Of a stretch of DNA of 64,000 nt, positions 38,827 to 47,566 are shown piece after piece. The translations under genes and the position numbers were made by a program. Each line of letters starts with the position of its first letter. Position 1 is the first letter of the stretch. The stretch is from NCBI RefSeq assembly GCF_000829445.1, contig NZ_JXRQ01000017.1:372001-436000 (forward strand). The letters are read 5' to 3'. The DNA comes from Jeotgalibacillus alimentarius (lineage in GTDB: Bacteria; Bacillota; Bacilli; Bacillales; Jeotgalibacillaceae). The notes beneath the pieces were generated by a model that saw nothing but the letters and a program-made list of their open reading frames with translations, was not told where the DNA came from and ran no database searches.

Positions 38827-38830
38827 ATGA
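38801..38830 (+). CDS. Possible 9-codon leader peptide overlapping swrD
   Basis: ATG at 38801 lies 10 bases after GGGGGGTGA and opens a frame encoding MNERRRLLL, with its TGA stop overlapping the swrD ATG as ATGA. The initiation codon is in the loop of the 9-bp hairpin. It may only serve to open the hairpin and couple ribosomes to swrD. The alternative is that the Shine-Dalgarno sequence serves swrD directly, with the hairpin looped out. No family recognition is possible at this length. Confidence 0.4.
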   Translation: MNERRRLLL

Positions 38831-39051
38831 TTTATGTAAAAAGGCTCAATGGTAAAGAATTTATGATTAATGCAATTTATATCGAAACAGTAGAAGCTTT
38901 TCCTGACACCACGATTTCGCTGACGAATGGTAAAAAATATATTGTCAAAGATTCAATGGCGGATGTGAAGGTGAAGATCACTGATTTTTACCGGTCCATT
39001 CACGTATTGAATATGACGCATTTAAAGGAGGATGATGCAGATGAAAAATAA
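38827..39051 (+). CDS. swrD: Flagellar protein SwrD (FlbD/YlzI)
   Basis: A 74-residue cytoplasmic protein of the FlbD family. MIYVKRLNGKEFMINAIYIE and the segment FPDTTISLTNGKKYIVKDS are characteristic. In B. subtilis SwrD increases motor torque and is needed for swarming. The start has no separate ribosome binding site of its own: upstream lies the hairpin described at 38792-38819. The end overlaps fliL by 11 bases. Confidence 0.93.
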   Translation: MIYVKRLNGKEFMINAIYIETVEAFPDTTISLTNGKKYIVKDSMADVKVKITDFYRSIHVLNMTHLKEDDADEK

Positions 39052-39478
39052 ACTACTGTTAACAATGCTCATCATTCTCGTATCGATTACACTGCTGGGT
39101 ATTATCTTTTTAGTTGTGACAAATCAGCTTGCAGGTGATGGAGAAGAGGAAGAGGAAGAAGTAAAGCTGTCTGCAGATGAAATTGTGGAAGCGACAGTTG
39201 AGATTCCGGAAGTGACCACAAATATTGGTGGAAGCAGTTTTGCAAGAGTGTCTATGTCTATTCAGACAGACAGTAAAGATGCTGCTGAAGAATTGAAAAA
39301 GCTCGAATTTCAGGTGAAAGATATCTTAATTGATGAACTGCTTGAAATGAATAAAGCTGATCTTGAGGGAAGCGCAGGAAAAAATGCGTTCGAAGATATA
39401 GTGAAAAACCGTGTGAATGAGCTTCTTCAAAAAGGAGAGGTCATTCAGGTTTATACGACATCTATTGTCGTTCAATAA
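39041..39478 (+). CDS. fliL: Flagellar basal body-associated protein FliL
   Basis: FliL is a single-pass membrane protein that surrounds the stator and supports torque. One membrane segment at about residues 4-28 (LLLTMLIILVSITLLGIIFL) is followed by an acidic linker and the extracytoplasmic domain ending in KNRVNELLQKGEVIQVYTTS. Length 145 residues. AAAGGAGG (39024-39031) best fits the ATG at 39041; two earlier in-frame ATG codons (39032, 39035) are too close. It overlaps swrD. Confidence 0.92.
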   Translation: MKNKLLLTMLIILVSITLLGIIFLVVTNQLAGDGEEEEEEVKLSADEIVEATVEIPEVTTNIGGSSFARVSMSIQTDSKDAAEELKKLEFQVKDILIDELLEMNKADLEGSAGKNAFEDIVKNRVNELLQKGEVIQVYTTSIVVQ

Positions 39479-39510
39479 TGGAAGATGCAGATGGACGGAG
39501 GTGAAATTGC

Positions 39511-40509
39511 GTGGCTGGAGATATTCTCTCGCAAAATGAAATAGATGCATTATTATCAGCCATCTCGACAGGTGAGATGTCAGCGGAAGAGATCAAAAAG
39601 GAAGAGCAGGAAAAAAAGGTTAAAGTTTATGACTTTAAGCGGGCACTGAGGTTTTCAAAAGATCAGATCAGAAGCATTTCGAGAATCCACGAAAACTTTG
39701 CCAGACTGCTCACAACGTTTTTCTCTGCCCAGCTCCGGACATATGTTCAAATAAATGTGGCATCAGTTGATCAGATTCCATATGAGGAATTTATCCGCTC
39801 TGTGCCTAAGATGACGATTCTGAATGTGTATGAAGTTCCACCGCTTGATGGAAAAATTCTGATGGAGATCAACCCTAACATCGCCTATGCTATGATGGAC
39901 CGGATACTTGGCGGGCACGGCTCAAGTGTCAGCAAGATTGATAATCTGACAGAAATTGAAACGAAACTAATGTCTACAATGTTTGAAAGAGCTTTTGATA
40001 ATTTAAGAGAAGCATGGGGAAGTATTGCAGAAATCGATCCAATTTTAACGGACTTTGAAGTAAACCCGCAATTTCTTCAGGTGATCTCACCAAATGAAAC
40101 AGTGGTTGTGATCTCGCTGAATACCGTTGTAGGCGAAACGACAGGTATGATGAATATCTGCCTGCCTCATGTGGTCTTAGAACCAATTATGCCGAATCTC
40201 TCAATCAAGCACTGGATGCAGTCTCAGAAGAAGGAGCTGATTCCTGAAGAGCAGCTGCAGCTTGAAAAGCGTGTGAAAAAAGCAGACCTGCCGATATCAG
40301 CTGAGCTTGGTACTTCCATGCTTGCGATCGAAGAGTTCCTGATGCTTGAAGTCGGTGATGTGCTTGAACTGAATCACCGCTTCGATGACCCGGTTGTCCT
40401 GAAGATCGGCGATGTGCCGAAATTCATTGCTCAGCCCGGTCAGCTTGGCAAAAAAATTGGTGTTCAAATTATTGATGAAGTGAAAGGAGGAGAGGACGAT
40501 GATGAGTGA
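39511..40509 (+). CDS. fliM: Flagellar motor switch protein FliM
   Basis: FliM is the C-ring protein that binds CheY-P. The N-terminal LSQNEIDALLSAIS is the CheY-P binding motif; the middle domain has GLALP-like fold elements with AYAMMDRILGGHGSS; the C-terminal SpoA domain has VGDVLELNHRFDDPVVLKIG. The length of 332 residues is typical. The start is GTG behind GGAGGTGAAATTGC. It overlaps fliY by 11 bases. Confidence 0.97.
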   Translation: MAGDILSQNEIDALLSAISTGEMSAEEIKKEEQEKKVKVYDFKRALRFSKDQIRSISRIHENFARLLTTFFSAQLRTYVQINVASVDQIPYEEFIRSVPKMTILNVYEVPPLDGKILMEINPNIAYAMMDRILGGHGSSVSKIDNLTEIETKLMSTMFERAFDNLREAWGSIAEIDPILTDFEVNPQFLQVISPNETVVVISLNTVVGETTGMMNICLPHVVLEPIMPNLSIKHWMQSQKKELIPEEQLQLEKRVKKADLPISAELGTSMLAIEEFLMLEVGDVLELNHRFDDPVVLKIGDVPKFIAQPGQLGKKIGVQIIDEVKGGEDDDE

Positions 40510-41680
40510 TGACATGCTCTCCCAAGATGAAATTGATGCGTTGCTGAATGGCAGCGCGGATGATGAACCTGAAACAGAAGAAAGCACTCCATCTGAACAA
40601 TTGGATGAGGTGGCAATTGATGCGCTCGGTGAGATAGGAAATATTTCTTTCGGAAGTTCAGCAACGGCACTATCTACGCTGTTAAATCAAAAAGTAGACA
40701 TCACAACACCGACTGTATCTGTCGTAAAGACTGAAGAAATTTCCAATTCATTTCCTCATCCTTCCGTCGCAATTAATGTGCATTATACAGAAGGATTAAA
40801 AGGAAATAACCTGCTTGTGATCAAGCAGTCGGATGCAGCTGTCATTGCAGATCTGATGCTTGGCGGAGACGGAACAAATCCGTCAGATGACCTTGGTGAA
40901 ATTCAGCTGAGTGCTGTTCAGGAAGCGATGAATCAGATGATGGGGTCTGCTTCCACTTCAATGTCAACGATCTTTGGTGTCAAGGTGGATATCTCACCGC
41001 CAAGTATTGATCTGGTAGATCTTGAAAGTAAAGACGGGATGGAGAACCTGCCTGAAGAAGAATATGTGATTCAGGTTTCATTCAACCTGAAAATTGGAAC
41101 GCTCATAGATTCAAATATTATGCAGCTGATACCGCTTGAATTTGGTCAGTCACTGGTACAGCAGCTGATGGGTGGAGGCGGACAGGCTGAGAATGAAGCG
41201 GCAGCGTCTGCGCCTGTAGCAGAAAGACCTGCAGCTGAAACTCAGGCAGCACCTGAGCGCAGTGAAACATCTCCGCAACCGCAAAGAGATCCTGAACCTT
41301 CAAGATTACCAGAAGACTCAGGTATTCAACTGAACAGAGACCGTGCACCTGAGAGGTCAGTAGACGTTCAACCGGCACAGTTTACACAGTTTGACAGTCC
41401 GGGGCTAAGCGCTGGAGAGTCAAGAAACCTGAATCTTCTGCTGGATATCCCACTTCAGGTAACTGTAGAGCTTGGCCGTACGAAGCGTTCTGTTCAGGAA
41501 ATTCTTGAATTGACATCAGGTTCGATCATTGAGCTGGATAAACTTGCAGGTGAACCGGTTGATATATTAGTGAACAACCGTTTAATTGCGAAAGGCGAAG
41601 TGGTTGTAATTGAAGAAAACTTCGGAGTAAGACTGACGGATATTGTCAGTAAGTCAGACCGTTTAAATAAATTACGCTAA
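40499..41680 (+). CDS. fliY: Flagellar motor switch phosphatase FliY
   Basis: FliY is the Gram-positive fusion of a CheC-like CheY-P phosphatase with the FliN switch domain. The N-terminal MLSQDEIDALLNGS mirrors FliM. Two phosphatase centres are visible, ALGEIGNISFGSSATALSTL and LSAVQEAMNQMMGSASTSMS, each with the Glu and Asn of the CheC family. A Pro/Glu/Gln-rich linker (about 220-295) leads to the SpoA domain LLLDIPLQVTVELGRTKRSV and ending EENFGVRLTDIVSKSDRL. Length 393. AAAGGAGGAG lies in the end of fliM. Confidence 0.96.
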   Translation: MMSDDMLSQDEIDALLNGSADDEPETEESTPSEQLDEVAIDALGEIGNISFGSSATALSTLLNQKVDITTPTVSVVKTEEISNSFPHPSVAINVHYTEGLKGNNLLVIKQSDAAVIADLMLGGDGTNPSDDLGEIQLSAVQEAMNQMMGSASTSMSTIFGVKVDISPPSIDLVDLESKDGMENLPEEEYVIQVSFNLKIGTLIDSNIMQLIPLEFGQSLVQQLMGGGGQAENEAAASAPVAERPAAETQAAPERSETSPQPQRDPEPSRLPEDSGIQLNRDRAPERSVDVQPAQFTQFDSPGLSAGESRNLNLLLDIPLQVTVELGRTKRSVQEILELTSGSIIELDKLAGEPVDILVNNRLIAKGEVVVIEENFGVRLTDIVSKSDRLNKLR

Positions 41681-41701
41681 TATAGCTGGGGGTAAAATGA
41701 C

Positions 41702-42064
41702 ATGGCGAAGAAAATCTTAATTGTAGACGATGCAGCATTCATGCGCATGATGATCAAGGATATCTTAACAAAGAATGGATTCGAGGTAGTCGGTGAAGCT
41801 GCTGATGGTGCGCAGGCTGTTGAAAAATTTAAAGAAACATCACCTGACCTTGTAACAATGGATATCACAATGCCTGAAATGGACGGTATTACAGCGTTAA
41901 AAGAAATTAAAAAAATTGACGGTTCTGCAAAAATTATCATGTGTTCAGCAATGGGCCAGCAGGCAATGGTGATTGATGCCATTCAGGCTGGTGCAAAAGA
42001 TTTTATTGTAAAACCATTTCAGGCTGACCGCGTGATTGAGGCAATTTCTAAAGCGATAGGTTGA
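41702..42064 (+). CDS. cheY: Chemotaxis response regulator CheY
   Basis: Single-domain receiver that, when phosphorylated by CheA, binds FliM and the switch. The acidic pocket is in ILIVDDAAFM (Asp9-Asp10) and the phosphoacceptor is Asp54 in VTMDITMPEMDG; the switch threonine/serine is Ser in IMCSAMGQQ and the lysine is in DFIVKPF. The length of 120 residues is standard. Its stop overlaps the start of fliO. Confidence 0.97.
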   Translation: MAKKILIVDDAAFMRMMIKDILTKNGFEVVGEAADGAQAVEKFKETSPDLVTMDITMPEMDGITALKEIKKIDGSAKIIMCSAMGQQAMVIDAIQAGAKDFIVKPFQADRVIEAISKAIG

Positions 42065-42708
42065 TGGGTATGTTTCAGAAATTATTCGTTGTTCTCCTTC
42101 TGTTGTCAGTTTTAACAGGGGGAGAGCAAATTTTATTTGCAAGTCCGGGGAATGTATCAGATTGCATGGGAGATAATCCGTCTGAAGAATGCGCTGAACA
42201 GGAAGTACCCGCACTTGGAGAAGAAAGTGAGCCCGAGGCAATTAATGTCTGGACTTTTGTCAGACTAATCGGTGCACTTGCTCTGGTCATTATTTTATTA
42301 TACGCACTGCTGAAGTTCGTAAACAGCAAAACTAAAAACTATCAGCAAAGCAGGCTGATTAAAAATATGGGCGGAACAACGCTTGGCGGAAACCGGTCAG
42401 TTCAAATTGTTAAAATTGCTGACAGTTATTATGTCTTAGGTGTCGGTGAAGATGTGAATCTGATTAAAGAGATCACGTCGCCAGAAGAAATGGCTGAACT
42501 CGAAGCCTATTTTGACCAGGATCAGCCACTTGCAGAAAGTCCTGTTGCCGGTCTGATCGGCAAACTGAAAAACAGAAAATCTGATCAGAAGATAAATGAT
42601 CAGCAGTCATTCGGCAGCCTGTTTAAAGATCAGCTCGATCAGCATCACGCAGAACGCAGGAAAGTGTTCGAAAGAGTAAAAAGCAAGGAGCGTAATGAAG
42701 ATGGATGA
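42064..42708 (+). CDS. fliO: Flagellar biosynthetic protein FliO (FliZ)
   Basis: FliO helps assemble the FliP export gate. The protein begins with a signal-like hydrophobic segment (FQKLFVVLLLLSVLTGGEQI), followed by an acidic extracytoplasmic stretch with two cysteines (CMGDNPSEEC), a membrane segment at about 62-85 (FVRLIGALALVIILLYALLK) and a basic cytoplasmic domain. This is the organisation of Bacillus FliZ/FliO. Start among TTG 42061, ATG 42064 and ATG 42070 is uncertain. It overlaps fliP by 14 bases. Confidence 0.9.
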   Translation: MGMFQKLFVVLLLLSVLTGGEQILFASPGNVSDCMGDNPSEECAEQEVPALGEESEPEAINVWTFVRLIGALALVIILLYALLKFVNSKTKNYQQSRLIKNMGGTTLGGNRSVQIVKIADSYYVLGVGEDVNLIKEITSPEEMAELEAYFDQDQPLAESPVAGLIGKLKNRKSDQKINDQQSFGSLFKDQLDQHHAERRKVFERVKSKERNEDG

Positions 42709-43366
42709 GTTCATACAGTTTTTCAATGACAGTCCTCCCGATGATGTAGCAACTTCAGTCAGATTGCTGCTGTTGCTGACTGTCCTGTCACTGGCACCGG
42801 GTATATTGATTTTAATGACTTCATTTACGCGAATTGTCATTGTACTATCATTTGTCAGAACGTCACTCGCAACGCAGCAGATGCCGCCTAACCAAGTCAT
42901 TGTCGGGCTTGCACTTTTTTTAACCTTTTTCATTATGGCACCTGTCATGAGTGAAGTGAATGACAGGGCATTAACACCATTATTTAATGAGGAAATAGAT
43001 CTTGAGACCGCTTATGAAGAAGCTTCTATTCCATTTAAGGACTTTATGAGTCAGCATACACGGCAAAAAGATCTGGAATTGTTCCTAAGTTATACAGAAG
43101 CTGAAAGGCCAGAGACAATTCAGGATATTCCATTGACTGTGATGGTCCCTGCATTTGCATTAAGTGAAATTAAAACCGCATTTCAAATGGGTTTTATGGT
43201 GTTTATTCCGTTTCTGGTGATTGATATGGTCGTTGCATCAGTCCTGATGTCTATGGGTATGATGATGCTTCCGCCGGTAATGATTTCATTGCCTTTTAAA
43301 ATCCTGCTGTTTATCTTAGTAGACGGCTGGTATCTCGTCATGCAGTCCTTGCTGCAGAGCTTTTAG
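42695..43366 (+). CDS. fliP: Flagellar export gate protein FliP
   Basis: FliP forms the core of the type III export gate with FliQ and FliR. Four hydrophobic segments are visible, with LLLLTVLSLAPGILILMTSF near the start and MVFIPFLVIDMVVASVLMSM near the end; the signature TRIVIVLSFVRTSLATQQMP is present. The length of 223 residues matches B. subtilis, without the long cleaved leader of enterobacterial FliP. Start codons at 42695 and 42701 are both possible behind CAAGGAG. Confidence 0.96.
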   Translation: MKMDEFIQFFNDSPPDDVATSVRLLLLLTVLSLAPGILILMTSFTRIVIVLSFVRTSLATQQMPPNQVIVGLALFLTFFIMAPVMSEVNDRALTPLFNEEIDLETAYEEASIPFKDFMSQHTRQKDLELFLSYTEAERPETIQDIPLTVMVPAFALSEIKTAFQMGFMVFIPFLVIDMVVASVLMSMGMMMLPPVMISLPFKILLFILVDGWYLVMQSLLQSF

Positions 43367-43380
43367 GTGGGTGAATTGAA

Positions 43381-43650
43381 ATGAATGGAGAAATGGTTAT
43401 TGCCATAGCAGAGCGTGGCGTATGGATCACGCTGATTATCAGTCTTCCCTTAATGCTTGTTGCATTAGTTGTCGGTCTGCTTGTCAGTATATTTCAGGCA
43501 ACTACTCAGATCCAGGAACAGACGCTTGCCTTTATTCCGAAAATTATAGCAGTTATGGTGGCACTGATCTTTTTTGGACCGTGGATGCTGACACAGCTTG
43601 TCAGTTATGCCTCAGATATTTTCACTAATCTTACTAGGTATATCGGTTAG
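43381..43650 (+). CDS. fliQ: Flagellar export gate protein FliQ
   Basis: An 89-residue protein with two membrane helices (about 15-38 and 53-75) that forms the outer part of the export gate. The segment LVALVVGLLVSIFQATTQIQ followed by EQTLAFIPKI is the FliQ signature. AGGTGGGTG precedes the ATG. It abuts fliR with no gap. Confidence 0.96.
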   Translation: MNGEMVIAIAERGVWITLIISLPLMLVALVVGLLVSIFQATTQIQEQTLAFIPKIIAVMVALIFFGPWMLTQLVSYASDIFTNLTRYIG

Positions 43651-44427
43651 ATGATGGAAGAATTATATCCCAGACTGACAATTTTACTACTTATAATCGT
43701 GAGACTATCAGCTTTTTTTGTGACGATGCCGTTATTTTCCCACCGTACGATCCCGGCAACGCACAGGATCGGGCTGGCTATACTGTTGTCATGGATGATG
43801 TATTACACACTTGATGCAGAACCGTTTGATATAAACGGTGAGTATATTTTACTCATTATAAAAGAAGCGGTAGTTGGATTGTTTCTTGGATTGATTGCTT
43901 ACATTATTCTATCAGCCATCCAGATTGGCGGAAATTTTATAGATTTCCAGATGGGTTTTGCCATGGCGAATGTTATAGACCCGCAGACAGGTGCACAGAG
44001 CCCGCTGATCGGTCAGTATCTATATACACTGGCACTTTTATTGCTTCTTGCATTGAATGGCCATCACCTTATACTTGACGGAATCTTTTTCAGCTATCAG
44101 TATATTCCGCTTGATCAGGTCACCCTTGGATTTGGGGACCCGATGACAGCTGAACTGATTATTAAAGCTTTTTCAGCTACTTTTGTTATTGCTTTTCAAA
44201 TGGCAGCGCCGGTCGTTGCTACATTGTTTCTGGTCGATATTGCCCTTGGAATTGTTGCAAGAACATCGCCGCAGTTCAATATTTTTGTAATCGGTTTTCC
44301 GATTAAAATTACGGTAGCATTTATCGTCTTAATTGTATTAATGGGTGTAACATTTCAGGTGATTCAGCGACTTTTTGACCTGATCTTTGTAGTGATGAGA
44401 GATTTAATGATCACGCTGGGAGGCTGA
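43651..44427 (+). CDS. fliR: Flagellar export gate protein FliR
   Basis: FliR is the third export gate component, with about six membrane segments. The region GGNFIDFQMGFAMANVIDPQ, typical of FliR, is at about residues 91-110, and LVDIALGIVARTSPQFNIFV is near the C-terminus. The length of 258 residues is normal. It starts directly after fliQ and ends six bases before flhB. Confidence 0.96.
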   Translation: MMEELYPRLTILLLIIVRLSAFFVTMPLFSHRTIPATHRIGLAILLSWMMYYTLDAEPFDINGEYILLIIKEAVVGLFLGLIAYIILSAIQIGGNFIDFQMGFAMANVIDPQTGAQSPLIGQYLYTLALLLLLALNGHHLILDGIFFSYQYIPLDQVTLGFGDPMTAELIIKAFSATFVIAFQMAAPVVATLFLVDIALGIVARTSPQFNIFVIGFPIKITVAFIVLIVLMGVTFQVIQRLFDLIFVVMRDLMITLGG

Positions 44428-44433
44428 TAGATA

Positions 44434-45513
44434 ATGAGACTGAGGCTTGACCTGCAGTACTTTGCAGGCGAAAAAACCGAAAAAGCCACCCCGAAAAAAA
44501 GACAGGACTCCCGTAAAAAAGGTGAAGTTGCAAAAAGTCAGGACGTCAACACTGCATTCATCCTTTTCAGTGTATTTCTCTTTTTGTTTTTCGCAGGAGG
44601 CTGGTTTAAAGACCGGATGCTCAATCTTGTGGCTGTCCCTTTGATGGATTATATTAAACGCCCTGTTACAGCCGATACAGCACTCATTGTCTACAGTGAA
44701 ATGCTGAGCCAGGTCGCATGGATCGTTCTGCCGATCATGGCAGTAGCAGCGCTGGGCGGTATTGTCGGTAATTACATGCAAATCGGTTTTCTAATCTCTA
44801 CTGATCCATTAAAACCTAAACTGTCCAAGATGGACCCGATTAAAGGACTTAAAAGAATTTTTTCAGCGAGAGCGCTCGTTGAACTTGCAAAATCAGTATT
44901 AAAAATTTCCTTAGTGGGAATGACAACATTCCTTGTATTATGGTTCAGCATTGAGGATGTATTAGAACTTTCTTTGCTGCCTGTTGAATCAACGTTGCAG
45001 GTAGCAGGCAGTCTGACTGTCCAAATGGGACTGTTTGCTTCTGGGCTGCTGGTAATCTTAGCAGTCTTGGATTACCTTTATCAAAAGTATGACTTTGAAA
45101 AAAATATCCGAATGTCTAAACAGGATCTTAAAGATGAATATAAAAACACGGAAGGTGACCCGCTGATCAAATCTAAGATCAAACAGCGGCAAAGGGAGAT
45201 GGCGATGAAGCGGATGATGTCTGAAGTACCGGACGCAGACGTTGTCATCACAAACCCGACTCACTATGCGATTGTTTTGAAATATAAAGACGGAGAATTT
45301 GAAGCGCCAGTTGTGGTAGCAAAAGGTGTGGACTTTGTCGCTCAGAAAATTAAAACCATAGCAAAAGAAAATAATGTGATTGCTGTTGAAAACCGCCCGC
45401 TTGCAAGAGCGCTGTATGATCAGGCGGAGATCGGAGACCCGATTCCGGAGGAGTTTTTCAAGGCTGTTGCTGAAATACTTGCTTACGTATACCGGATAAA
45501 AAACAAAGTGTAA
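44434..45513 (+). CDS. flhB: Flagellar export switch protein FlhB
   Basis: FlhB controls the change from rod/hook to filament export. Four membrane segments fill the region from about residue 30 to 215, and the cytoplasmic C-terminal domain carries the autocleavage motif Asn274-Pro275-Thr276-His277 in ITNPTHYAIVLKY. The N-terminal EKTEKATPKKRQDSRKKGEV is the family motif. The length of 359 residues is normal. A stand-alone paralogue of its C-terminal part is encoded at 16769-17038. Confidence 0.97.
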   Translation: MRLRLDLQYFAGEKTEKATPKKRQDSRKKGEVAKSQDVNTAFILFSVFLFLFFAGGWFKDRMLNLVAVPLMDYIKRPVTADTALIVYSEMLSQVAWIVLPIMAVAALGGIVGNYMQIGFLISTDPLKPKLSKMDPIKGLKRIFSARALVELAKSVLKISLVGMTTFLVLWFSIEDVLELSLLPVESTLQVAGSLTVQMGLFASGLLVILAVLDYLYQKYDFEKNIRMSKQDLKDEYKNTEGDPLIKSKIKQRQREMAMKRMMSEVPDADVVITNPTHYAIVLKYKDGEFEAPVVVAKGVDFVAQKIKTIAKENNVIAVENRPLARALYDQAEIGDPIPEEFFKAVAEILAYVYRIKNKV

Positions 45514-45532
45514 AGCTTGAAAGGGGACCGGC

Positions 45533-47566
45533 ATGAAAGGAAAAGATTTAGCTATACTCGCCAGTGTCATACTGATTATTGCCATGTTGGTCATTCCTCT
45601 TCCATCATGGATGCTGAGTGTTCTCATTATTATTAACATAACGCTTGGTCTGATCGTTCTATTGACCTCGATGAATATGAAAGAGCCGCTTGAATTTGCG
45701 ATCTTTCCATCATTAATTCTGCTTTTAACACTCTTCAGGCTGGGTCTGAATATCTCAACTACCCGTGCCATTTTAAGCAGAGGAGAAGCCGGAGGAGTCG
45801 TTGAAACCTTTGGTACATTTGTTACCGGTGGAAATATTTTAGTTGGTATCGTCGTATTTATCATTCTGATTATTATTCAATTTATTGTTATTACTAAAGG
45901 TGCTGAGCGTGTATCGGAAGTTGCTGCACGATTTACACTTGATGCAATGCCTGGTAAACAGATGAGTATTGATGCTGACTTAAATGCCGGTATGATCTCG
46001 GAAGTTGAAGCAAGAGAACGCCGGGAAAAAGTTGGACGTGAAGCTGACTTTTACGGTGCCATGGATGGTGCCACAAAGTTCGTAAAAGGGGATGCGATTG
46101 CAGGTATCATTATCGTTATGATTAACCTCGTCATGGGAATGGTGATCGGTATTGTGCAAATGGGTATGACACTTGCTGATTCAGCAAACCAGTTTTCATT
46201 GCTGACAGTCGGTGATGGAATTGTGTCACAGATCCCGGCCCTGTTAATCTCAACTGCGACAGGTATCGTTGTAACCCGTGCTGCTTCTGACGGTAACCTT
46301 GGTCAGGATATCACATCACAGCTTTTCTCATTTGGTCCAATCATGTATGTTGCAGGTGCTACTATTGCCCTTTTAGGTTTGTTCACACCAATCAGTAACA
46401 TTTTAACCCTCCCGATCGCTCTGATTCTGGTCGTAGGCGGGTATATGTTATCTCAAGCGAAGAAACAGGAAACAGAAGAGTTTACAGAAACAGAAGAAGA
46501 AACAGCAACGGATGAAATGAAGAGCCCTGAAAGTGTTGTCAGCTTACTGAATGTGGACCAGATTGAATTTGAATTCGGCTACGGCCTTATTCCGCTTGCT
46601 GATGCAAATCAGGGAGGGGATCTGTTAGATAGAATCGTGATGATCAGACGTCAGCTGGCACTTGAACTTGGTCTGGTTATTCCAGTCGTCCGTATCAGAG
46701 ATAATATTCAGCTGCAGCCTAATGAATACCGTCTGAAAATTAAGGGTAATGAAGTGGCAAAGGGAGAACTGCTGCTTGATCACTATCTTGCGATGAGTCC
46801 TGGTGATGATGATTCCATCGAAGGAATCGATACCATTGAACCTTCATTCGGTCTTCCTGCAAAATGGATTGATGAATCTGTGAAGGATCAGGCAGAGATG
46901 CTCGGTTACACGGTTGTTGACCCGCCTTCAGTTGTCTCAACACATATAACTGAAATGATCAAAGGACATGCCCATGAGCTGCTGGGGCGTCAGGAAACAA
47001 AGCAGCTTGTGGATCATCTGCAGGAATCCTATCCGATACTTGTAGAGGAAGTGACACCTTCTCCGCTAAGCGTTGGAGATGTTCAGAAAGTCCTGTCAAA
47101 ACTTCTGCGTGAAAATGTATCGATCAGGAATCTGCCGATTATCTTTGAAACACTTGCCGACTATGCAAGGATGACTTCAGATACAGATGTACTTGCTGAA
47201 TATGTACGTCAGTCGCTCGCAAAACAGATTACAAGTCAATTTGCAGATCCTGGAGATACGCTGAAAGTTATTACCCTGTCAGGCCGCGTTGAAAAGCTGA
47301 CTGCAGATAATGTGCAACAGACTGAGCATGGTAATTACCTGTCACTTGATCCAAATGATTCGCAGAGGATTCTTGAATCGATGGCTCAGCAGATCGAACA
47401 GCTGTCAATGACTGAACAGACACCGATTGTATTGTGTTCACCTGCAGTCAGAATGTATATCAGACAGCTGACGGAAAGGTATTTCCCTCAGATTCCAATT
47501 TTATCTTATAATGAATTAGAAGCGAATGTTGAAGTCCAAAGCGTCGGGGTGGTGAATATAGATTGA
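45533..47566 (+). CDS. flhA: Flagellar export protein FlhA
   Basis: FlhA forms the nonameric export ring that uses the proton motive force. The N-terminal half has about eight membrane segments, with the conserved cytoplasmic loop ARFTLDAMPGKQMSIDADLN and EARERREKVGREADFYGAMD. The soluble C-terminal half (from about 330) binds chaperones and FliJ. The length of 677 residues is typical. AAGGGGAC precedes the ATG. It overlaps flhF if flhF starts at TTG 47563. Confidence 0.97.
   Translation: MKGKDLAILASVILIIAMLVIPLPSWMLSVLIIINITLGLIVLLTSMNMKEPLEFAIFPSLILLLTLFRLGLNISTTRAILSRGEAGGVVETFGTFVTGGNILVGIVVFIILIIIQFIVITKGAERVSEVAARFTLDAMPGKQMSIDADLNAGMISEVEARERREKVGREADFYGAMDGATKFVKGDAIAGIIIVMINLVMGMVIGIVQMGMTLADSANQFSLLTVGDGIVSQIPALLISTATGIVVTRAASDGNLGQDITSQLFSFGPIMYVAGATIALLGLFTPISNILTLPIALILVVGGYMLSQAKKQETEEFTETEEETATDEMKSPESVVSLLNVDQIEFEFGYGLIPLADANQGGDLLDRIVMIRRQLALELGLVIPVVRIRDNIQLQPNEYRLKIKGNEVAKGELLLDHYLAMSPGDDDSIEGIDTIEPSFGLPAKWIDESVKDQAEMLGYTVVDPPSVVSTHITEMIKGHAHELLGRQETKQLVDHLQESYPILVEEVTPSPLSVGDVQKVLSKLLRENVSIRNLPIIFETLADYARMTSDTDVLAEYVRQSLAKQITSQFADPGDTLKVITLSGRVEKLTADNVQQTEHGNYLSLDPNDSQRILESMAQQIEQLSMTEQTPIVLCSPAVRMYIRQLTERYFPQIPILSYNELEANVEVQSVGVVNID

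Noticed and set aside
45058-45864. Minus-strand open frame (268 codons) opposite flhB and flhA
   Set aside because: Shadow of conserved coding sequence; no ribosome binding site or domain.
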